From the NCBI RefSeq assembly GCF_017873235.1, contig NZ_JAGGJZ010000004.1, forward strand, positions 1 to 64,000: a DNA stretch of 64,000 bases, in the 5' to 3' direction. This document shows positions 14,687 to 25,192 of the stretch, in pieces. Within the stretch, counting starts at the first letter, position 1, and every line of letters begins with the position of its first letter. Below the pieces are notes generated by a model. The model searched no databases, had not been told where the DNA came from, and saw only the letters and a list, made by a program, of their open reading frames with translations. A program made the translations under genes and the position numbers. This DNA is from Clostridium moniliforme. GTDB taxonomy: Bacteria; Bacillota; Clostridia; Clostridiales; Clostridiaceae.

Positions 14687-16054
14687 ATGGCTAAGGTAAA
14701 ATCAATATTTATTTGCCAACAATGTGGTTATGAATCTGCAAAATGGCTTGGGAAATGTCCATCTTGTAATAAATGGAATACATTTGTTGAAGAAATAAGA
14801 GATAATAAAGTTCAAGTAAAAAACGATATAGCAAAAAAATTAAATCCTGAAAATATGCCTAAAAGCATCAGTAATATTAAATCTGGAGAAAAAGAAAGAT
14901 ATAATACTGGAATAGATGAATTAAACAGAGTTTTAGGTGGAGGGTTAGTTAAAGGTTCTTTAACTTTAATTTCAGGAGATCCTGGCATAGGAAAATCGAC
15001 TCTTTTACTTCAAACTGCAAATAATATTGCAAAAAAGTATGGAAAAGTATTATATGTTTCAGGTGAAGAATCTGAAGAACAAATAAAAATAAGAGGAGAT
15101 AGATTAGGAGTAACATCAAATGATTTATATATTGTTTCAGAAACTAATCTAGACACCATAGAAGTTTATATAGATGAATTAGAACCAAAGTTTGTAATAA
15201 TAGATTCAATTCAAACAATATACAAAGAAGGCGTAACATCAGCACCTGGAAGTGTATCGCAGGTAAAGGAATGTTCTAATCAAATAATGAGAATTGGGAA
15301 AAAAAGAAACATTCCTTTATTTATAGTTGCGCATGTAACAAAACAAGGGGAACTTGCAGGTCCAAGAGTATTAGAACATATGGTAGATACAGTTCTTTAT
15401 TTTGAAGGAGAAAGAACTGAAGAATTTAGAATTTTAAGAACTATGAAAAATAGATTCGGAACAACAAGTGAAATTGGTGTTTTTGAAATGAGACAAGAAG
15501 GTTTAGTGGAGATATATGATCCATCAAGTATTTTTCTTGAAGATACAACTTTTAATCAAGAGGGATCTGTTGTAATTGGACTTATGGAAGGAACAAGGCC
15601 CATACTTGTAGAAATTCAGGCATTAGTTACAGAAACAAAGGCTGTAATGCCAAGAAGAACTGCAGTTGGTATTGATAACCAAAGGTTAAGTTTAATACTT
15701 GCTGTACTTGAAAAGAAACTAAGGATTCCATTTTACAATCATGATGTATATGTGAATGTAGTAGGAGGGTTAAACTTAGATGGTACAACAGCTGATTTAG
15801 GTCTTGCAATAGCTTTAATTTCGAGTATAAAAGGTAAAGGAATTAAGCTTCCTAAGGTACTTGTAACTGGAGAGGTTGGATTAACTGGAGAGATAAGACC
15901 AATATCATCTGTAGATAGACTTGTAAATGAGGCTGAAAAAATGGGATTTGAATATACAATAATTCCAAATAGAAATAGAGAAAAAGTATCAAATAAAACA
16001 ATTAAAATTATAGGTGTTAGCAATATAAGAGAAGCAATAAATAAGATATTCTAG
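14687..16054 (+). CDS. radA: DNA repair protein RadA (Sms)
   Basis: A RecA-like DnaB-type helicase/translocase that promotes branch migration in homologous recombination and transformation. The 455-residue protein has a zinc finger (Cys10, 13, 24 and 27), Walker A GDPGIGKS (97-104), the RadA-specific KNRFG motif (254-258), and a C-terminal Lon-like domain (about 270-455) ending in IGVSNIREAI. It starts at ATG with a weak site (GAGGGTG). disA begins 16 bases after the stop; RadA and DisA interact in B. subtilis, so the linkage makes sense. The usual clpC-radA linkage is interrupted here by trxB and nag genes. Confidence 0.96.
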   Translation: MAKVKSIFICQQCGYESAKWLGKCPSCNKWNTFVEEIRDNKVQVKNDIAKKLNPENMPKSISNIKSGEKERYNTGIDELNRVLGGGLVKGSLTLISGDPGIGKSTLLLQTANNIAKKYGKVLYVSGEESEEQIKIRGDRLGVTSNDLYIVSETNLDTIEVYIDELEPKFVIIDSIQTIYKEGVTSAPGSVSQVKECSNQIMRIGKKRNIPLFIVAHVTKQGELAGPRVLEHMVDTVLYFEGERTEEFRILRTMKNRFGTTSEIGVFEMRQEGLVEIYDPSSIFLEDTTFNQEGSVVIGLMEGTRPILVEIQALVTETKAVMPRRTAVGIDNQRLSLILAVLEKKLRIPFYNHDVYVNVVGGLNLDGTTADLGLAIALISSIKGKGIKLPKVLVTGEVGLTGEIRPISSVDRLVNEAEKMGFEYTIIPNRNREKVSNKTIKIIGVSNIREAINKIF

Positions 16055-16070
16055 GAGAATAGGTGAGTGA

Positions 16071-17135
16071 ATGAGATTAGAAAGAGATATTGAAATAAAA
16101 AATATATTAAAAATAATGTGCCCAGGAACTCAACTAAGGGAAGGACTTGAAAATATTCTTAGGGCTAAAACAGGAGGCTTAATAGTTTTAGGTGATAGCG
16201 ATGAGGTTATGAATATAGTAGATGGAGGATTTACTATTAATGCAGAGTATTCACCAGCATATGTGTATGAACTTGCAAAAATGGATGGGGCAATTGTAAT
16301 AAGTGAAGACTTAAAGAAAATAGTTCGTGCAAATGCTCAATTAGTACCAAGTGCATCAATACCTACATTTGAAACAGGAACAAGACATAGAACAGCTCAA
16401 AGAGTAGCAAGAGAAACTGGAAATATAGTTGTTGCTATATCTCAAAGAAGAAATATAATTACAGTTTATAAAGGTGAATTAAAATATGTATTAAGGGAAA
16501 GTAGTGTAATTCTTGCAAGGGCAAATCAGGCAGTTCAAACATTAGAAAAATATGTGTCAGTTCTTGAGAGAGTAATAAATAATTTAAATTTATTAGAGTT
16601 TCAAGATTTAACAACGCTTTTTGATGTAGTAACTGCAGTTCAAAGAACTGAAATGGTTATGAGGATTGTAGAAGAAATAAGAATATATATTTTGGAACTT
16701 GGAAATGAGGGAAGACTTATTTCCATGCAATTAAATGAACTTATAAGACATATAGAAAGAGATGGAATCTATTTAATAAGAGATTATATTAATCCAGAAA
16801 AAGATTATGAAGAAATATATGAAGATATTCAAAATTTAACTTCAAAGGAACTTATAGATTTGGAAGCTATAGCTAGGGTATTAGGATATGGATATGCACC
16901 TTTAGCAGATACATTAATATCACCTAAGGGATATAGAATGCTTAGTAAAATTCCTAGGATACCATCAACAGTTAGAGATAATTTAATAAATCACTTTGAA
17001 AATTTCAATGGAATAATTGATGCTGATATAGATGATTTAGATAAGGTAGAAGGTATAGGAGAAGCTAGAGCAAAAGCAATAAAAAATGGATTAAGAAGAA
17101 TAAATGATCAAATTTCTTTAAAGGCTGAATTATAA
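16071..17135 (+). CDS. disA: DNA integrity scanning diadenylate cyclase DisA
   Basis: Makes c-di-AMP from two ATP while scanning DNA for branched lesions; activity falls when damage is met. The 354-residue octamer-forming protein has the DAC domain with DGA at 72-74 and GTRHR at 103-107, a helical spine, and a C-terminal helix-hairpin-helix ([12 protein letters not shown], about 325-336) for DNA binding. The ATG follows AGGTGA by four bases. It forms an operon with radA and ends at a strong terminator. The signal receptor DarA is encoded at 4450-4779. Confidence 0.96.
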   Translation: MRLERDIEIKNILKIMCPGTQLREGLENILRAKTGGLIVLGDSDEVMNIVDGGFTINAEYSPAYVYELAKMDGAIVISEDLKKIVRANAQLVPSASIPTFETGTRHRTAQRVARETGNIVVAISQRRNIITVYKGELKYVLRESSVILARANQAVQTLEKYVSVLERVINNLNLLEFQDLTTLFDVVTAVQRTEMVMRIVEEIRIYILELGNEGRLISMQLNELIRHIERDGIYLIRDYINPEKDYEEIYEDIQNLTSKELIDLEAIARVLGYGYAPLADTLISPKGYRMLSKIPRIPSTVRDNLINHFENFNGIIDADIDDLDKVEGIGEARAKAIKNGLRRINDQISLKAEL

Positions 17136-17141
17136 AATGAT

Positions 17142-17184
17142 AAAAGCGAATTCTGTTAATTAATATTAGAATTCGCTTTTTATT
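17142..17184. terminator. Bidirectional terminator between disA and the minus-strand gene
   Basis: AAAAGCGAATTCT pairs with AGAATTCGCTTTT around a 13-base loop. A-run and T-run flanks give a U-tail in both directions. Confidence 0.9.
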
Positions 17185-17192
17185 TAAGTTTA

Positions 17193-17591
17193 TTATCTAA
17201 AATTAAACTTACCAAGTGTTGTAATTTTATCATTTTCTTTAAGTAAAATATCATAAAGATTTATGCCTAATGTATTGCAAAGAGATGTAAGATAGAAAAT
17301 GTTATTTCCCATTTCACTTTCAATAACTTCACGGCAATTATCACATAAATTTCCTTTTATATGAGTTTTAAAACAACCTGTAAGATCATCTATAGAATCG
17401 TTATCATTTGGTAAGCATTGCTTACACGCATCTATTTTTATACAACCGCAATTAGTAACAGCTTTTATAATAGCCCTGTTAACTCTAGCATTTGATTCAG
17501 TATATTTACTTAATGTATCAAGTATACTTTTATGTCTAAGTAAAGAATCATTCACAGAATTTTGAAAATCGTCAAAAATAATATCTTTCAT
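17193..17591 (-). CDS. Cysteine-rich protein with a MazG-like C-terminal helix pair
   Basis: A 132-residue protein of a type I associate with clostridia but cannot name with confidence. The N-terminal helix (MKDIIFDDFQNSVNDSLLRHKSILD) is followed by TNCGCIKI and further cysteines (CKQC, a single Cys, CDNC), which look like a zinc or Fe-S site. The C-terminal part, ESEMGNNIFYLTSLCNTLGI then LKENDKITTLG, resembles the helices of MazG-type nucleotide pyrophosphohydrolases. The frame is open from a TTG at 17600, but AAGGAG lies nine bases before the ATG at 17591, which I take as the start. It is convergent with disA. Confidence 0.7.
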   Translation of the reverse strand: MKDIIFDDFQNSVNDSLLRHKSILDTLSKYTESNARVNRAIIKAVTNCGCIKIDACKQCLPNDNDSIDDLTGCFKTHIKGNLCDNCREVIESEMGNNIFYLTSLCNTLGINLYDILLKENDKITTLGKFNFR

Positions 17592-17798
17592 TTGTCTCAA
17601 CTCCTTGCTAGTATTTAATATATTTAAATTAATTATAAATTTATTAGGTAATATTTGTCAATTAAGATTCAATGAATAAGTATTATTTAAGACAATAATA
17701 TAATATTTTTATTTTAAAATATAGGGGGTATAAAATTAATCTTTAAATACAGATAATCTAAATTAAGAAAATTTTCATATAAGTTAACGTTTTAAATA

Positions 17799-17807
17799 TG
17801 GTATAAT
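17799..17807 (+). promoter_or_regulatory. Extended -10 promoter candidate before the PIN/TRAM gene
   Basis: TGGTATAAT at 17799-17807 with no clear -35. The 310-base gap at 17592-17900 is otherwise AT-rich. It also holds a small inverted repeat (ACTATTTTAATAAAATAGT, near 17823-17841) in the leader, of unknown role. Confidence 0.5.
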
Positions 17808-17900
17808 TAAGAAAAAGATTATACTATTTTAATAAAATAGTAGTCTTATAAGAATTTTATATGATAAAATTGGCAACAATTCTATTAAGGAGGTGAAAAA

Positions 17901-19019
17901 ATGTTTAAAAAATTAATTAGAGGTATTTTTACATTAATGGGGCTGTTAATTGGTTATGTAATTGGAGAGTCGATTTTAAAAATTAATGCTGTAAAACAAA
18001 TTAGTTATTTGTCAGGTACAGTTGCTCCGGTATTATTCCTTATTTTTATTTCATTATTAGTTGGTATTATTTTATATATAGTATCTCCGGTAATATACAG
18101 ATCAATTTCAGAACTTATTGAATACATTGAAAAGAATATGAGAAAGTTTACTGTAGTAGAGATAATATATGGAGCCGCAGGAGCTGTAATTGCTCTAATA
18201 ATTATGTTTTTCTTAGCTAGACCGTTAAATGATATTGGAGGTTGGTTAGGTCCAATAATATATGCTTTAGTAAATTTATTAAGTGCAATAATAGGTATGA
18301 AGATAATGGTTGAAAAAAAGGACGATATAGACAATATTTTATTAGCCATGAAAAAAACAAGTGCTCAAAAAGATAAAACACAAAAGGAAAAGAAAAATAA
18401 AGCTTCAAATAAATTAGGTAAAGCAATACCTAAAGTATTAGATACATCAGTTATAATTGATGGAAGAATTTTTGACATTTGTAAAACTGGTTTTATTGAA
18501 GGACCTTTAGTTATACCTAATTTTGTATTAGATGAACTAAGACATATATCAGACTCATCAGATTCACTAAAGAGAACAAGAGGAAGAAGAGGCCTTGACA
18601 TATTAAATAAAATTCAAAAGGAATTAGACATTGAAACTCAAATTTGGGAAGGTGATTTCCCTAAAATAGCAGAAGTAGATGCTAAACTTTTAAAATTATC
18701 TCAAACATTAGATGGAAAAGTTATAACAAATGATTATAATTTAAATAAAGTAGCAGAAGTTCAGGGAGTACCTGTTTTAAATATTAATGAACTTTCTAAT
18801 GCAATTAAACCAGTTGTTATTCCTGGAGAAGAAATGACAGTAGAAGTTGTAAAAGATGGAAAAGAAGCAAGTCAAGGAGTAGCATACTTAGATGATGGTA
18901 CTATGATTGTAGTTGAAGGTGGAAAGAAATATATTTCAAAAACAATAGATGTTATAGTAACATCTGTATTACAAACTGCTGCAGGTAGAATGATATTTGC
19001 TAAACCTAAGGAAGCTTAG
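17901..19019 (+). CDS. yacL: Membrane-anchored PIN/TRAM-domain protein (YacL)
   Basis: A probable membrane-bound RNase of unknown target. The 372-residue protein has four N-terminal hydrophobic helices (about 5-25, 38-62, 78-103 and 110-132), a PIN domain from about 178 ([11 protein letters not shown], with acidic residues VLDELRHI and [11 protein letters not shown]), and a C-terminal TRAM domain (about 305-365) that usually binds RNA. RBS AAGGAGGTG is six bases upstream. The position between disA/radA and ispD matches B. subtilis yacL. ispD follows by 14 bases. Confidence 0.92.
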   Translation: MFKKLIRGIFTLMGLLIGYVIGESILKINAVKQISYLSGTVAPVLFLIFISLLVGIILYIVSPVIYRSISELIEYIEKNMRKFTVVEIIYGAAGAVIALIIMFFLARPLNDIGGWLGPIIYALVNLLSAIIGMKIMVEKKDDIDNILLAMKKTSAQKDKTQKEKKNKASNKLGKAIPKVLDTSVIIDGRIFDICKTGFIEGPLVIPNFVLDELRHISDSSDSLKRTRGRRGLDILNKIQKELDIETQIWEGDFPKIAEVDAKLLKLSQTLDGKVITNDYNLNKVAEVQGVPVLNINELSNAIKPVVIPGEEMTVEVVKDGKEASQGVAYLDDGTMIVVEGGKKYISKTIDVIVTSVLQTAAGRMIFAKPKEA

Positions 19020-19033
19020 AAGGGGAACGTTTT

Positions 19034-19708
19034 ATGAATAGTGCAGTCATTTTGTCTGGTGGAAGAGGTAAGAGAATGGGCTCAAGTTTAAGTAAGCAAT
19101 TTATATTAATAAACGAAAAGCCTATGTTATATTATACAATTAAGAAATTTAGGGAAAATAAACTAATTGATGAAATAATATTAGTTCTTCCAAAAGATGA
19201 GATTGAATATTGTAAAAAAGAAGTATTAGAAAAATATAATATTTTTGTAGATAAAATAGTTGAAGGCGGAGGAGAAAGACAAGATTCAGTTTTTAATGGA
19301 TTAAATGCTATTGATAATGGAGATATTGTTTTAATTCACGATGGAGCTAGACCTTTTGTTACTGATAAAATTATAGAAGATGGAATAAAAGGTGCTAAAA
19401 AGTTTAAGGCAGCAGCTCCGGGGGTAATGCCTAAGGATACTATAAAGATAAAGAATAAAGATAATTTATCAAAAGAAACTCTTAATAGAGAAAAACTTGT
19501 TGCAGTTCAAACGCCACAGGTATTTGATTATAATCTTATATTAGAATGTCATAAAAAAATAAAAGAAAATAATATAAAAGTAACAGACGATACTATGGTT
19601 GTTGAAACTTTTGGAAATAAAGTTTTCTTATATGAAGGATCTTATACAAATATAAAAATAACTACTCCAGAGGATTTAATTTTAGCTAAATATTTAGCTT
19701 GTGATTAA
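19034..19708 (+). CDS. ispD: 2-C-methyl-D-erythritol 4-phosphate cytidylyltransferase
   Basis: Third step of the MEP isoprenoid pathway: CTP plus methylerythritol phosphate gives CDP-methylerythritol. The 224-residue protein has the nucleotide-binding [16 protein letters not shown] (8-23), the [15 protein letters not shown] segment, HDGARPF, and the C-terminal [10 protein letters not shown]. It is co-transcribed with the PIN/TRAM gene. ispF, often next to or fused with ispD, is not here. RBS AAGGGGAACG is weak. Confidence 0.95.
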   Translation: MNSAVILSGGRGKRMGSSLSKQFILINEKPMLYYTIKKFRENKLIDEIILVLPKDEIEYCKKEVLEKYNIFVDKIVEGGGERQDSVFNGLNAIDNGDIVLIHDGARPFVTDKIIEDGIKGAKKFKAAAPGVMPKDTIKIKNKDNLSKETLNREKLVAVQTPQVFDYNLILECHKKIKENNIKVTDDTMVVETFGNKVFLYEGSYTNIKITTPEDLILAKYLACD

Positions 19709-19721
19709 TAAAACAAATATA

Positions 19722-19750
19722 TTGACAAGAAATTTTTCCAAGACTATAAT
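19722..19750 (+). promoter_or_regulatory. Consensus promoter of the proS T-box transcript
   Basis: TTGACA (19722-19727), exactly 17 bases, then TATAAT (19745-19750): a perfect sigma-A consensus. It lies 14 bases after the ispD stop. Confidence 0.92.
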
Positions 19751-19756
19751 TAATAG

Positions 19757-19977
19757 ATATAATGAATATTGGCTAAAAACTATGAAGAAGAATAGTAGAA
19801 ATCGCCCTTTTCAGAGAGAGAATTCATCGGCTGAAAGATTCTCAAATAGATTTTGAACCAGCTTTGGAGTAATAGGAAAAAACTATCGGTTTAATACCGT
19901 TATCATTGTTAAAGAAAAAAATTAGGTGGTACCGCGATTAGTAGTCGCCCTATTGGTAAATAGGGTGGCTTTTTTAT
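19757..19977 (+). promoter_or_regulatory. T-box leader (proline type) with terminator
   Basis: The T-box sequence AGGTGGTACCGCG is at 19924-19936. The Stem I elements CAGAGAGAG and GAACCAGCTTTGGAG place CCA (Pro) as the specifier codon, matching proS downstream. The terminator stem AGTCGCCCTATT with AATAGGGTGGCT (19942-19969) is followed by TTTTTT; its 5' arm competes with the antiterminator. Uncharged tRNA-Pro should allow readthrough into proS-cysS. Confidence 0.93.
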
Positions 19978-20011
19978 ATTTAAAAATAATAAAATCAGGA
20001 GGAAAATAATC

Positions 20012-21727
20012 ATGAAAATGTCAAACATGTTTATGGCTACACTTAGAGAAGTTCCAGCAGAAGCTGAAATTGCAAGTCATCAATTAATGGTTAGAGCAGG
20101 ATTAATAAGAAAAATGGCATCAGGAGTTTATAATTACTTACCATTAGGAGTTAAAGCTCTTAGAAATGTTGAAAATATAGTAAGAGAAGAAATGGATAAT
20201 ACAGGAGCACAAGAACTTTTATGTTCAGCTGTAGTTCCAGCAGAGTTATGGGAAGAGTCAGGAAGATGGGGAGCTTATGGTCCAGAATTATTTAGATTCC
20301 AAGATAGAAATAATAGAGATTTTTGTTTAGGACCAACTCATGAAGAAGTATTTACAGAAATTGCAAAGAATGAGATAAAATCATATAAGCAATTACCAAT
20401 AAATTTATATCAAATTCAAACTAAGTATAGAGATGAAACTAGACCAAGATTTGGAGTTATGAGATCTAGAGAATTTATAATGAAAGATGCTTATAGTTTT
20501 GATAAGGACCAAGAAGGATTAGATTTAGCTTATAATAAAATGCATGATGCTTACATAAATATATTCAATAGATGTGGATTAGATGCAAAATGTGTTGAAG
20601 CAGATTCAGGAGCTATCGGAGGATCAAATTCAGCAGAATTTATGGTTAAATCAGAAGTTGGAGAAGATGATGTAGTATTTTGTACATCATGTAATTACGC
20701 AGCTAATATAGAAAAAGCAGAAACAGTAGCTGAAGTTGCAGAAGCAGAAGAATTAGTTAGAATGGAAAAGGTAGAAACTCCAAATAGTAGAACTATAGAA
20801 GAAGTTTCAGAATTTTTCAATGTATCTCCAAAGAAAACAGTTAAAACTTTAATTTATAATGTAGATGGAAAATTAGTTGGAGTTTTAGTTAGAGGAGATA
20901 GAGAAGTTAATGAAGTTAAAGTTGCAAATGCTTCTAATGCATCAGGGGATATAGAATTAGCTTCACATGAAGAAGTTTTAAAAGCAACTAATGCAGAAAC
21001 AGGTTTTGCAGGTCCAGTTGGCTTAAAAGTAGATTTATTACTAGTAGATGAAGAAGTTAGTAAAATGTATAATATGATTGTAGGAGCTAACGAAACAGGA
21101 TATCATCTAACTGGTGTTAATTATGGAAGAGAATTTGAAGGTGTAGTTGGAGATTTCAGAAATATAGAAGAAGGAGAAACTTGTCCAAAATGTGGTGGAA
21201 AAGTTACTATAGCAAGAGGAACAGAAGTTGGACACATTTTCAAGCTAGGAACTAAATATTCAGAAGCTATGAATGCTAAATTTATAGATGTTGATGGTAA
21301 GGAAAAACCATTTATAATGGGTTGTTATGGAATAGGTGTTACAAGAACACTTGCATCAATAATTGAACAACATCATGATGATGATGGAATAATCTGGCCT
21401 TTATCAGTTGCACCATATCATGTTTCAGTAATTGCTGTTAATTCAAAGGATGAGGAGCAAATGAGAATAGCTACAGAAATCTATAATGAATTAAACAAAA
21501 TGGGAGTAGAAGCTCTTTTAGACGATAGAAAAGAAAGAGCTGGAGTTAAGTTTAAAGATTCAGAACTTATGGGAATTCCTATGAGAATTACAGTAGGTAA
21601 GAAAATAGGAGACGGAGAAGTCGAATTTAAACTAAGAGATGGCGGCGAAAATGAAACTATAAAGATAGAAGATGCAAAGGAAAGAGTCAGAGCAGAATTC
21701 GAAAAGCATAACCTAAAAATAAGATAA
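20012..21727 (+). CDS. proS: Prolyl-tRNA synthetase (bacterial type with editing domain)
   Basis: Charges tRNA-Pro in the cytoplasm. The 571-residue class II enzyme has motif 2 ([20 protein letters not shown]), a long inserted editing (INS) domain between about 225 and 390 that removes mischarged alanine, motif 3 ([13 protein letters not shown]), and the anticodon-binding domain (about 470-571). RBS CAGGAGG precedes the start. Expression is under the proline T-box just upstream. cysS follows by 15 bases and is likely on the same mRNA. Confidence 0.97.
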   Translation: MKMSNMFMATLREVPAEAEIASHQLMVRAGLIRKMASGVYNYLPLGVKALRNVENIVREEMDNTGAQELLCSAVVPAELWEESGRWGAYGPELFRFQDRNNRDFCLGPTHEEVFTEIAKNEIKSYKQLPINLYQIQTKYRDETRPRFGVMRSREFIMKDAYSFDKDQEGLDLAYNKMHDAYINIFNRCGLDAKCVEADSGAIGGSNSAEFMVKSEVGEDDVVFCTSCNYAANIEKAETVAEVAEAEELVRMEKVETPNSRTIEEVSEFFNVSPKKTVKTLIYNVDGKLVGVLVRGDREVNEVKVANASNASGDIELASHEEVLKATNAETGFAGPVGLKVDLLLVDEEVSKMYNMIVGANETGYHLTGVNYGREFEGVVGDFRNIEEGETCPKCGGKVTIARGTEVGHIFKLGTKYSEAMNAKFIDVDGKEKPFIMGCYGIGVTRTLASIIEQHHDDDGIIWPLSVAPYHVSVIAVNSKDEEQMRIATEIYNELNKMGVEALLDDRKERAGVKFKDSELMGIPMRITVGKKIGDGEVEFKLRDGGENETIKIEDAKERVRAEFEKHNLKIR

Positions 21728-21742
21728 TTAGGAGGAATTAGA

Positions 21743-23152
21743 ATGAAGCTTTATAACACGCTAACAAGAAAAAAAGAAGAATTCATACCAATAACTCCAG
21801 GAGAAGTTAAAATGTATGTTTGTGGACCTACAGTATATAACTTCTTTCATATAGGAAATGGTAGAACATTTATAGTTTTTGACACAATAAGAAGATATTT
21901 TGAATATAGAGGATATAATGTTAAATTTGTTCAAAACTTTACAGATATAGATGACAAGATGATAAAGAGAGCAAATGAAGAAGGAACTTCAGTAAAAGAA
22001 GTTGGAGATAAGTATATAGGAGAATATTATACAGATGCAGATGCTCTTAATATAGAAAGAGCAACTGTTAATCCTAGGGCTACTCAATATATAAGTGAAA
22101 TAATTAAGTTTGTACAGGAACTAATTGAAAAAGGCTATGCTTATGAAGTAGATGGTGATGTTTACTTTAGTACTAAGAAGTTCCAAGGTTATGGAAAGCT
22201 ATCAAAACAAAATTTAGATGACTTACAAGCTGGTGCTAGAATTAATGTAGACGAAAGAAAGAAGGACCCTATGGACTTTGCTATATGGAAGGCAAAGAAA
22301 GAAGGAGAACCAGCATGGAAGTGCCCTTGGGGAGAAGGAAGACCAGGATGGCATATAGAATGTTCATGTATGGCAAAGAACATTCTAGGAGATACAATTG
22401 ATATACATGCAGGTGGAATGGATTTAGCATTTCCACATCATGAAAATGAAATAGCTCAAAGTGAAGCCTTAACAGGAAAACCATTTGCACATTATTGGTT
22501 ACATTCAGCTTATGTAAATGTAAATAATCAAAAAATGTCTAAGTCATTAAATAATTTCTTTACAGCAAGAGATGTATTAAAAGAATATGATGCAGATGTA
22601 ATTAGATTTTTAATGCTTTCATGTCATTATAGAATTCAATTAAACTATAGTTCTGATTTATTAGAATCAGCTAAGTCATCAGTTGAAAGATTATATAATG
22701 CAATAGGAAATCTTGAAAATCTTATGGATGAAGTTTCAAGAGTTGAAATGAATGAAGAAGAAAAGAAGTACCTAGAAAGCTTAAATAAATATAAAGAAAA
22801 ATATATTGAAAAAATGGATGATGATTTCAATACAGCAGATGCTATAACTGCAATATTTGATTTAGTTAAAGATGTTAACACTAATATAAGTGTAAATTCA
22901 TCAAAAGAATTAGCAAAAGGCGCTTTAGATCTAATAAGAGAACTTGGAGCACCTCTTGGAATGTTACAAAAATCAACTAAAGGCGATTTAGCAGATGAAG
23001 CTTCTGAAATAGAAGGACTAATAGAACAAAGACAACAAGCAAGAAAGAATAAAGATTTTGCCCTTGCAGATAAAATAAGAGATGACTTAAAGGCAAGAGG
23101 AATAATGCTTGAAGATACTCCACAAGGAGTAAGATGGAAAAAGGTTAACTAA
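21743..23152 (+). CDS. cysS: Cysteinyl-tRNA synthetase
   Basis: Charges tRNA-Cys. The 469-residue class I enzyme has [16 protein letters not shown] (27-42, HIGN motif), zinc ligands including Cys27 and the CSC/HHENE region (WHIECSC, FPHHENE), the KMSKSLNN motif, and a C-terminal helical domain. RBS TTAGGAGG is upstream. It is 15 bases after proS, so its transcription is probably also subject to the proline T-box. A GC-rich hairpin follows the stop. Confidence 0.97.
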   Translation: MKLYNTLTRKKEEFIPITPGEVKMYVCGPTVYNFFHIGNGRTFIVFDTIRRYFEYRGYNVKFVQNFTDIDDKMIKRANEEGTSVKEVGDKYIGEYYTDADALNIERATVNPRATQYISEIIKFVQELIEKGYAYEVDGDVYFSTKKFQGYGKLSKQNLDDLQAGARINVDERKKDPMDFAIWKAKKEGEPAWKCPWGEGRPGWHIECSCMAKNILGDTIDIHAGGMDLAFPHHENEIAQSEALTGKPFAHYWLHSAYVNVNNQKMSKSLNNFFTARDVLKEYDADVIRFLMLSCHYRIQLNYSSDLLESAKSSVERLYNAIGNLENLMDEVSRVEMNEEEKKYLESLNKYKEKYIEKMDDDFNTADAITAIFDLVKDVNTNISVNSSKELAKGALDLIRELGAPLGMLQKSTKGDLADEASEIEGLIEQRQQARKNKDFALADKIRDDLKARGIMLEDTPQGVRWKKVN

Positions 23153-23159
23153 TTAAAAA

Positions 23160-23190
23160 GGGCTGTGCAATTAAGCGCAGCCCTTATTTA
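23160..23190 (+). other. GC-rich hairpin between cysS and mrnC
   Basis: GGGCTGTGC pairs with GCGCAGCCC around AATTAA (one G-U). Only TTATTTAAAGG follows, so the U-tail is poor. It could be a weak terminator or an mRNA-stabilising or processing hairpin; it lies 14 bases before the mrnC start region. Confidence 0.55.
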
Positions 23191-23203
23191 AAGGAGTAAT
23201 AAT

Positions 23204-23620
23204 ATGTTAGAGAATTTTAGAAATAGGGAATTTACAAAAGATGAAGCTAGAAGACTAAATCCACTTCAATTAGCATTAATAGGAGATGGAGCTTATGAAT
23301 TATTTATAAGAGACTATATTATTTCAAATAATACAGAACTTTCAGCCCATAAAATTCATAGAGAAGCTATAAACTATGTTAAAGCAAAAAGTCAATCAGA
23401 TATAATGCATGGAATAGAAGATTTATTAACAGAAGAGGAAAGCTATATTTATAAAAGAGGAAGAAATGCTAAGTCGGCAACTGTTCCTAAAAACGCAGAT
23501 GTTAGAGATTATAGAATGGCGACAGGCTTTGAAGCTCTAGTTGGATACTTGTACTTAATAAATGATATAGAAAGACTAGAGTTTGTATTTAATAAAAGTA
23601 TAGAAATATGTAAAAAATAA
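23204..23620 (+). CDS. mrnC: Mini-ribonuclease III
   Basis: A homodimeric RNase III-like enzyme without a dsRNA-binding domain; it matures 23S rRNA ends in Bacillus. The 138-residue protein has the catalytic NPLQLALIGDGAYELFIRDY signature (about residues 19-38) and the second acidic motif ATGFEALVGYLYL (about 107-119). RBS AAGGAG is nine bases upstream. The cysS-mrnC-rlmB-rae1 order is the same as in B. subtilis (cysS-mrnC-rlmB-yacP). Confidence 0.94.
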   Translation: MLENFRNREFTKDEARRLNPLQLALIGDGAYELFIRDYIISNNTELSAHKIHREAINYVKAKSQSDIMHGIEDLLTEEESYIYKRGRNAKSATVPKNADVRDYRMATGFEALVGYLYLINDIERLEFVFNKSIEICKK

Positions 23621-23650
23621 AAATATAACCTAAATAAGGAGTTATGTAAA

Positions 23651-24574
23651 ATGACAAGAATAAAAAAGAGTAATCAAAATAGAAGAAGAGATGATAGAAA
23701 AAATAATAAATTTAGAGAAAATAGAGAAGTAGAAGGTGATTTTTCACCTAGAAACAAAGATAGTAAAAAATTTAGAGAAGAAAAACAATTTAAGCAAAGA
23801 GAAGAAAAAGTTTTAAGTAATAAACAAATAGAGCAAGTAAGAGAAGATTTAATAATAGGTAGAAATGCTGTTATGGAAGCATTAAAAAGCAAAAAAACAA
23901 TAGAAGCGCTATATATAACAAATGGACCTAGAGAAGGTTCAATAAATGCAATAATAAATCTTGCAAAAGAAAATAGAATTGTGCTTAAAGAAGTAGATAA
24001 AAAGAAACTAGATTCAATGTCAGATGGAGCAGTACATCAAGGTGTAATAGCAAGAATAACACCATATAAATATTTTGAAGTAAAGGATATATTAGAGGAA
24101 GCAAAGAAAAAAGGTGAAGATCCATTCATAATAATATTAGATGAATTAGAAGATCCTCACAATTTAGGTTCAATAATCAGAACTGCGGAAACTTGTGGAG
24201 TACATGGTATTATAATTCCAAAAAGGAGAAATGTTGGTGTAACCCCTACTGTATATAAATCATCAGTTGGAGCAGTAGAACATGTAAAAATAGCAAAAGT
24301 TACTAACATAAACAACACTATAGATGATTTAAAATCTGAAGGAGTTTGGATTTATGGAGCAGATATAGAAGGACAAGAGTATAGTTACGAAGTGGACTTT
24401 AGTGGGCCTTGTGCATTGATAATAGGTAGTGAGGGTAGAGGAATATCAAAATTAACTCTTAAGAAATGCGATAAATTAGTTAAAATACCTATGATTGGAA
24501 AAATAAATTCTTTAAATGCATCAGTGGCTGGTGGTATAATGATGTATGAAGTATTAAAGGGTAGATTAAAATAA
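23651..24574 (+). CDS. rlmB: SpoU-family 23S rRNA 2'-O-ribose methyltransferase (RlmB-like)
   Basis: Methylates a guanosine 2'-OH in 23S rRNA using S-adenosylmethionine. The 307-residue product has a highly basic, low-complexity N-terminal extension (1-62, Lys/Arg/Asn-rich), a substrate-binding domain starting IIGRNAVMEAL, and the SpoU/SPOUT knot with LDELEDPHNLGSIIRTAETCGVHG, IGSEGRGIS and IPMIGKINSLNASVA. The extension is likely an RNA-binding tail. RBS AAGGAG lies upstream. The exact rRNA target is inferred from synteny. Confidence 0.92.
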   Translation: MTRIKKSNQNRRRDDRKNNKFRENREVEGDFSPRNKDSKKFREEKQFKQREEKVLSNKQIEQVREDLIIGRNAVMEALKSKKTIEALYITNGPREGSINAIINLAKENRIVLKEVDKKKLDSMSDGAVHQGVIARITPYKYFEVKDILEEAKKKGEDPFIIILDELEDPHNLGSIIRTAETCGVHGIIIPKRRNVGVTPTVYKSSVGAVEHVKIAKVTNINNTIDDLKSEGVWIYGADIEGQEYSYEVDFSGPCALIIGSEGRGISKLTLKKCDKLVKIPMIGKINSLNASVAGGIMMYEVLKGRLK

Positions 24575-24589
24575 AAAGAGGGATGAATT

Positions 24590-25102
24590 TTGAAAATTAT
24601 ATTTATAGATGGATATAATGTATTAAATAGTTGGCCCAATTTAAAGGATTTAAAGAATATTAGTTTTGATGGAGCTAGAAATAAATTAGTAGATATATTG
24701 CATAACTATGGAAGTTATAATGGTTGTAAAGTGATTTTAGTATTTGATGGACATAAAGTTGCAGGCAATATAGAAAGTAAAGAAGAAGTTAATAAAAATT
24801 TATCTATAGTTTTTACTAAAGATGGTGAAACTGCTGACGGATATATAGAAAAAACAGTTCATGCTATTGGTAGAAGATATGAAGTTTATGTAGTTACATC
24901 AGATTGGTTAGAACAGCAAACTATATTTCAACGGGGAGCTGTAAGAATGTCTTCATTAGAATTTTATAATGAGATTGTTGGTTTGGAAAAGAAAATAAGA
25001 ATAAAGACAGAAAGCAATATGCTTTCTCAAAAAAACAATTTAGGAGATAATGTTGATGATGATGTTTTAAATAAACTTGAGAAACTACGTAGAAGTCATT
25101 GA
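24590..25102 (+). CDS. rae1: Rae1/YacP ribosome-associated NYN endonuclease
   Basis: Rae1 enters the ribosomal A site and cuts certain mRNAs in B. subtilis. The 170-residue protein has the NYN/PIN core: FIDGYNVLNSWP (Asp6), VFDGHK, FTKDGETADGYIEK and VVTSDWLEQQ, supplying the acidic residues. The start is TTG with GAGGGATG upstream. It follows rlmB by 15 bases and precedes sigH, as in Bacillus. The sigH promoter begins just after its stop. Confidence 0.92.
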   Translation: MKIIFIDGYNVLNSWPNLKDLKNISFDGARNKLVDILHNYGSYNGCKVILVFDGHKVAGNIESKEEVNKNLSIVFTKDGETADGYIEKTVHAIGRRYEVYVVTSDWLEQQTIFQRGAVRMSSLEFYNEIVGLEKKIRIKTESNMLSQKNNLGDNVDDDVLNKLEKLRRSH

Positions 25103-25107
25103 TGTTG

Positions 25108-25136
25108 TTGACTTAGCTTTCAGTGCTATGTATAAT
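25108..25136 (+). promoter_or_regulatory. Promoter of sigH
   Basis: TTGACT (25108-25113), a 17-base spacer, then TATAAT (25131-25136). A second, weaker extended -10 (TGGTAAAAT, 25164-25172) lies closer to the gene. Confidence 0.85.
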
Positions 25137-25192
25137 AGCAGTTATATAAAGGGTTTTATTTTATGGTAAAATGTTGAAATGGTGGGTATTCT

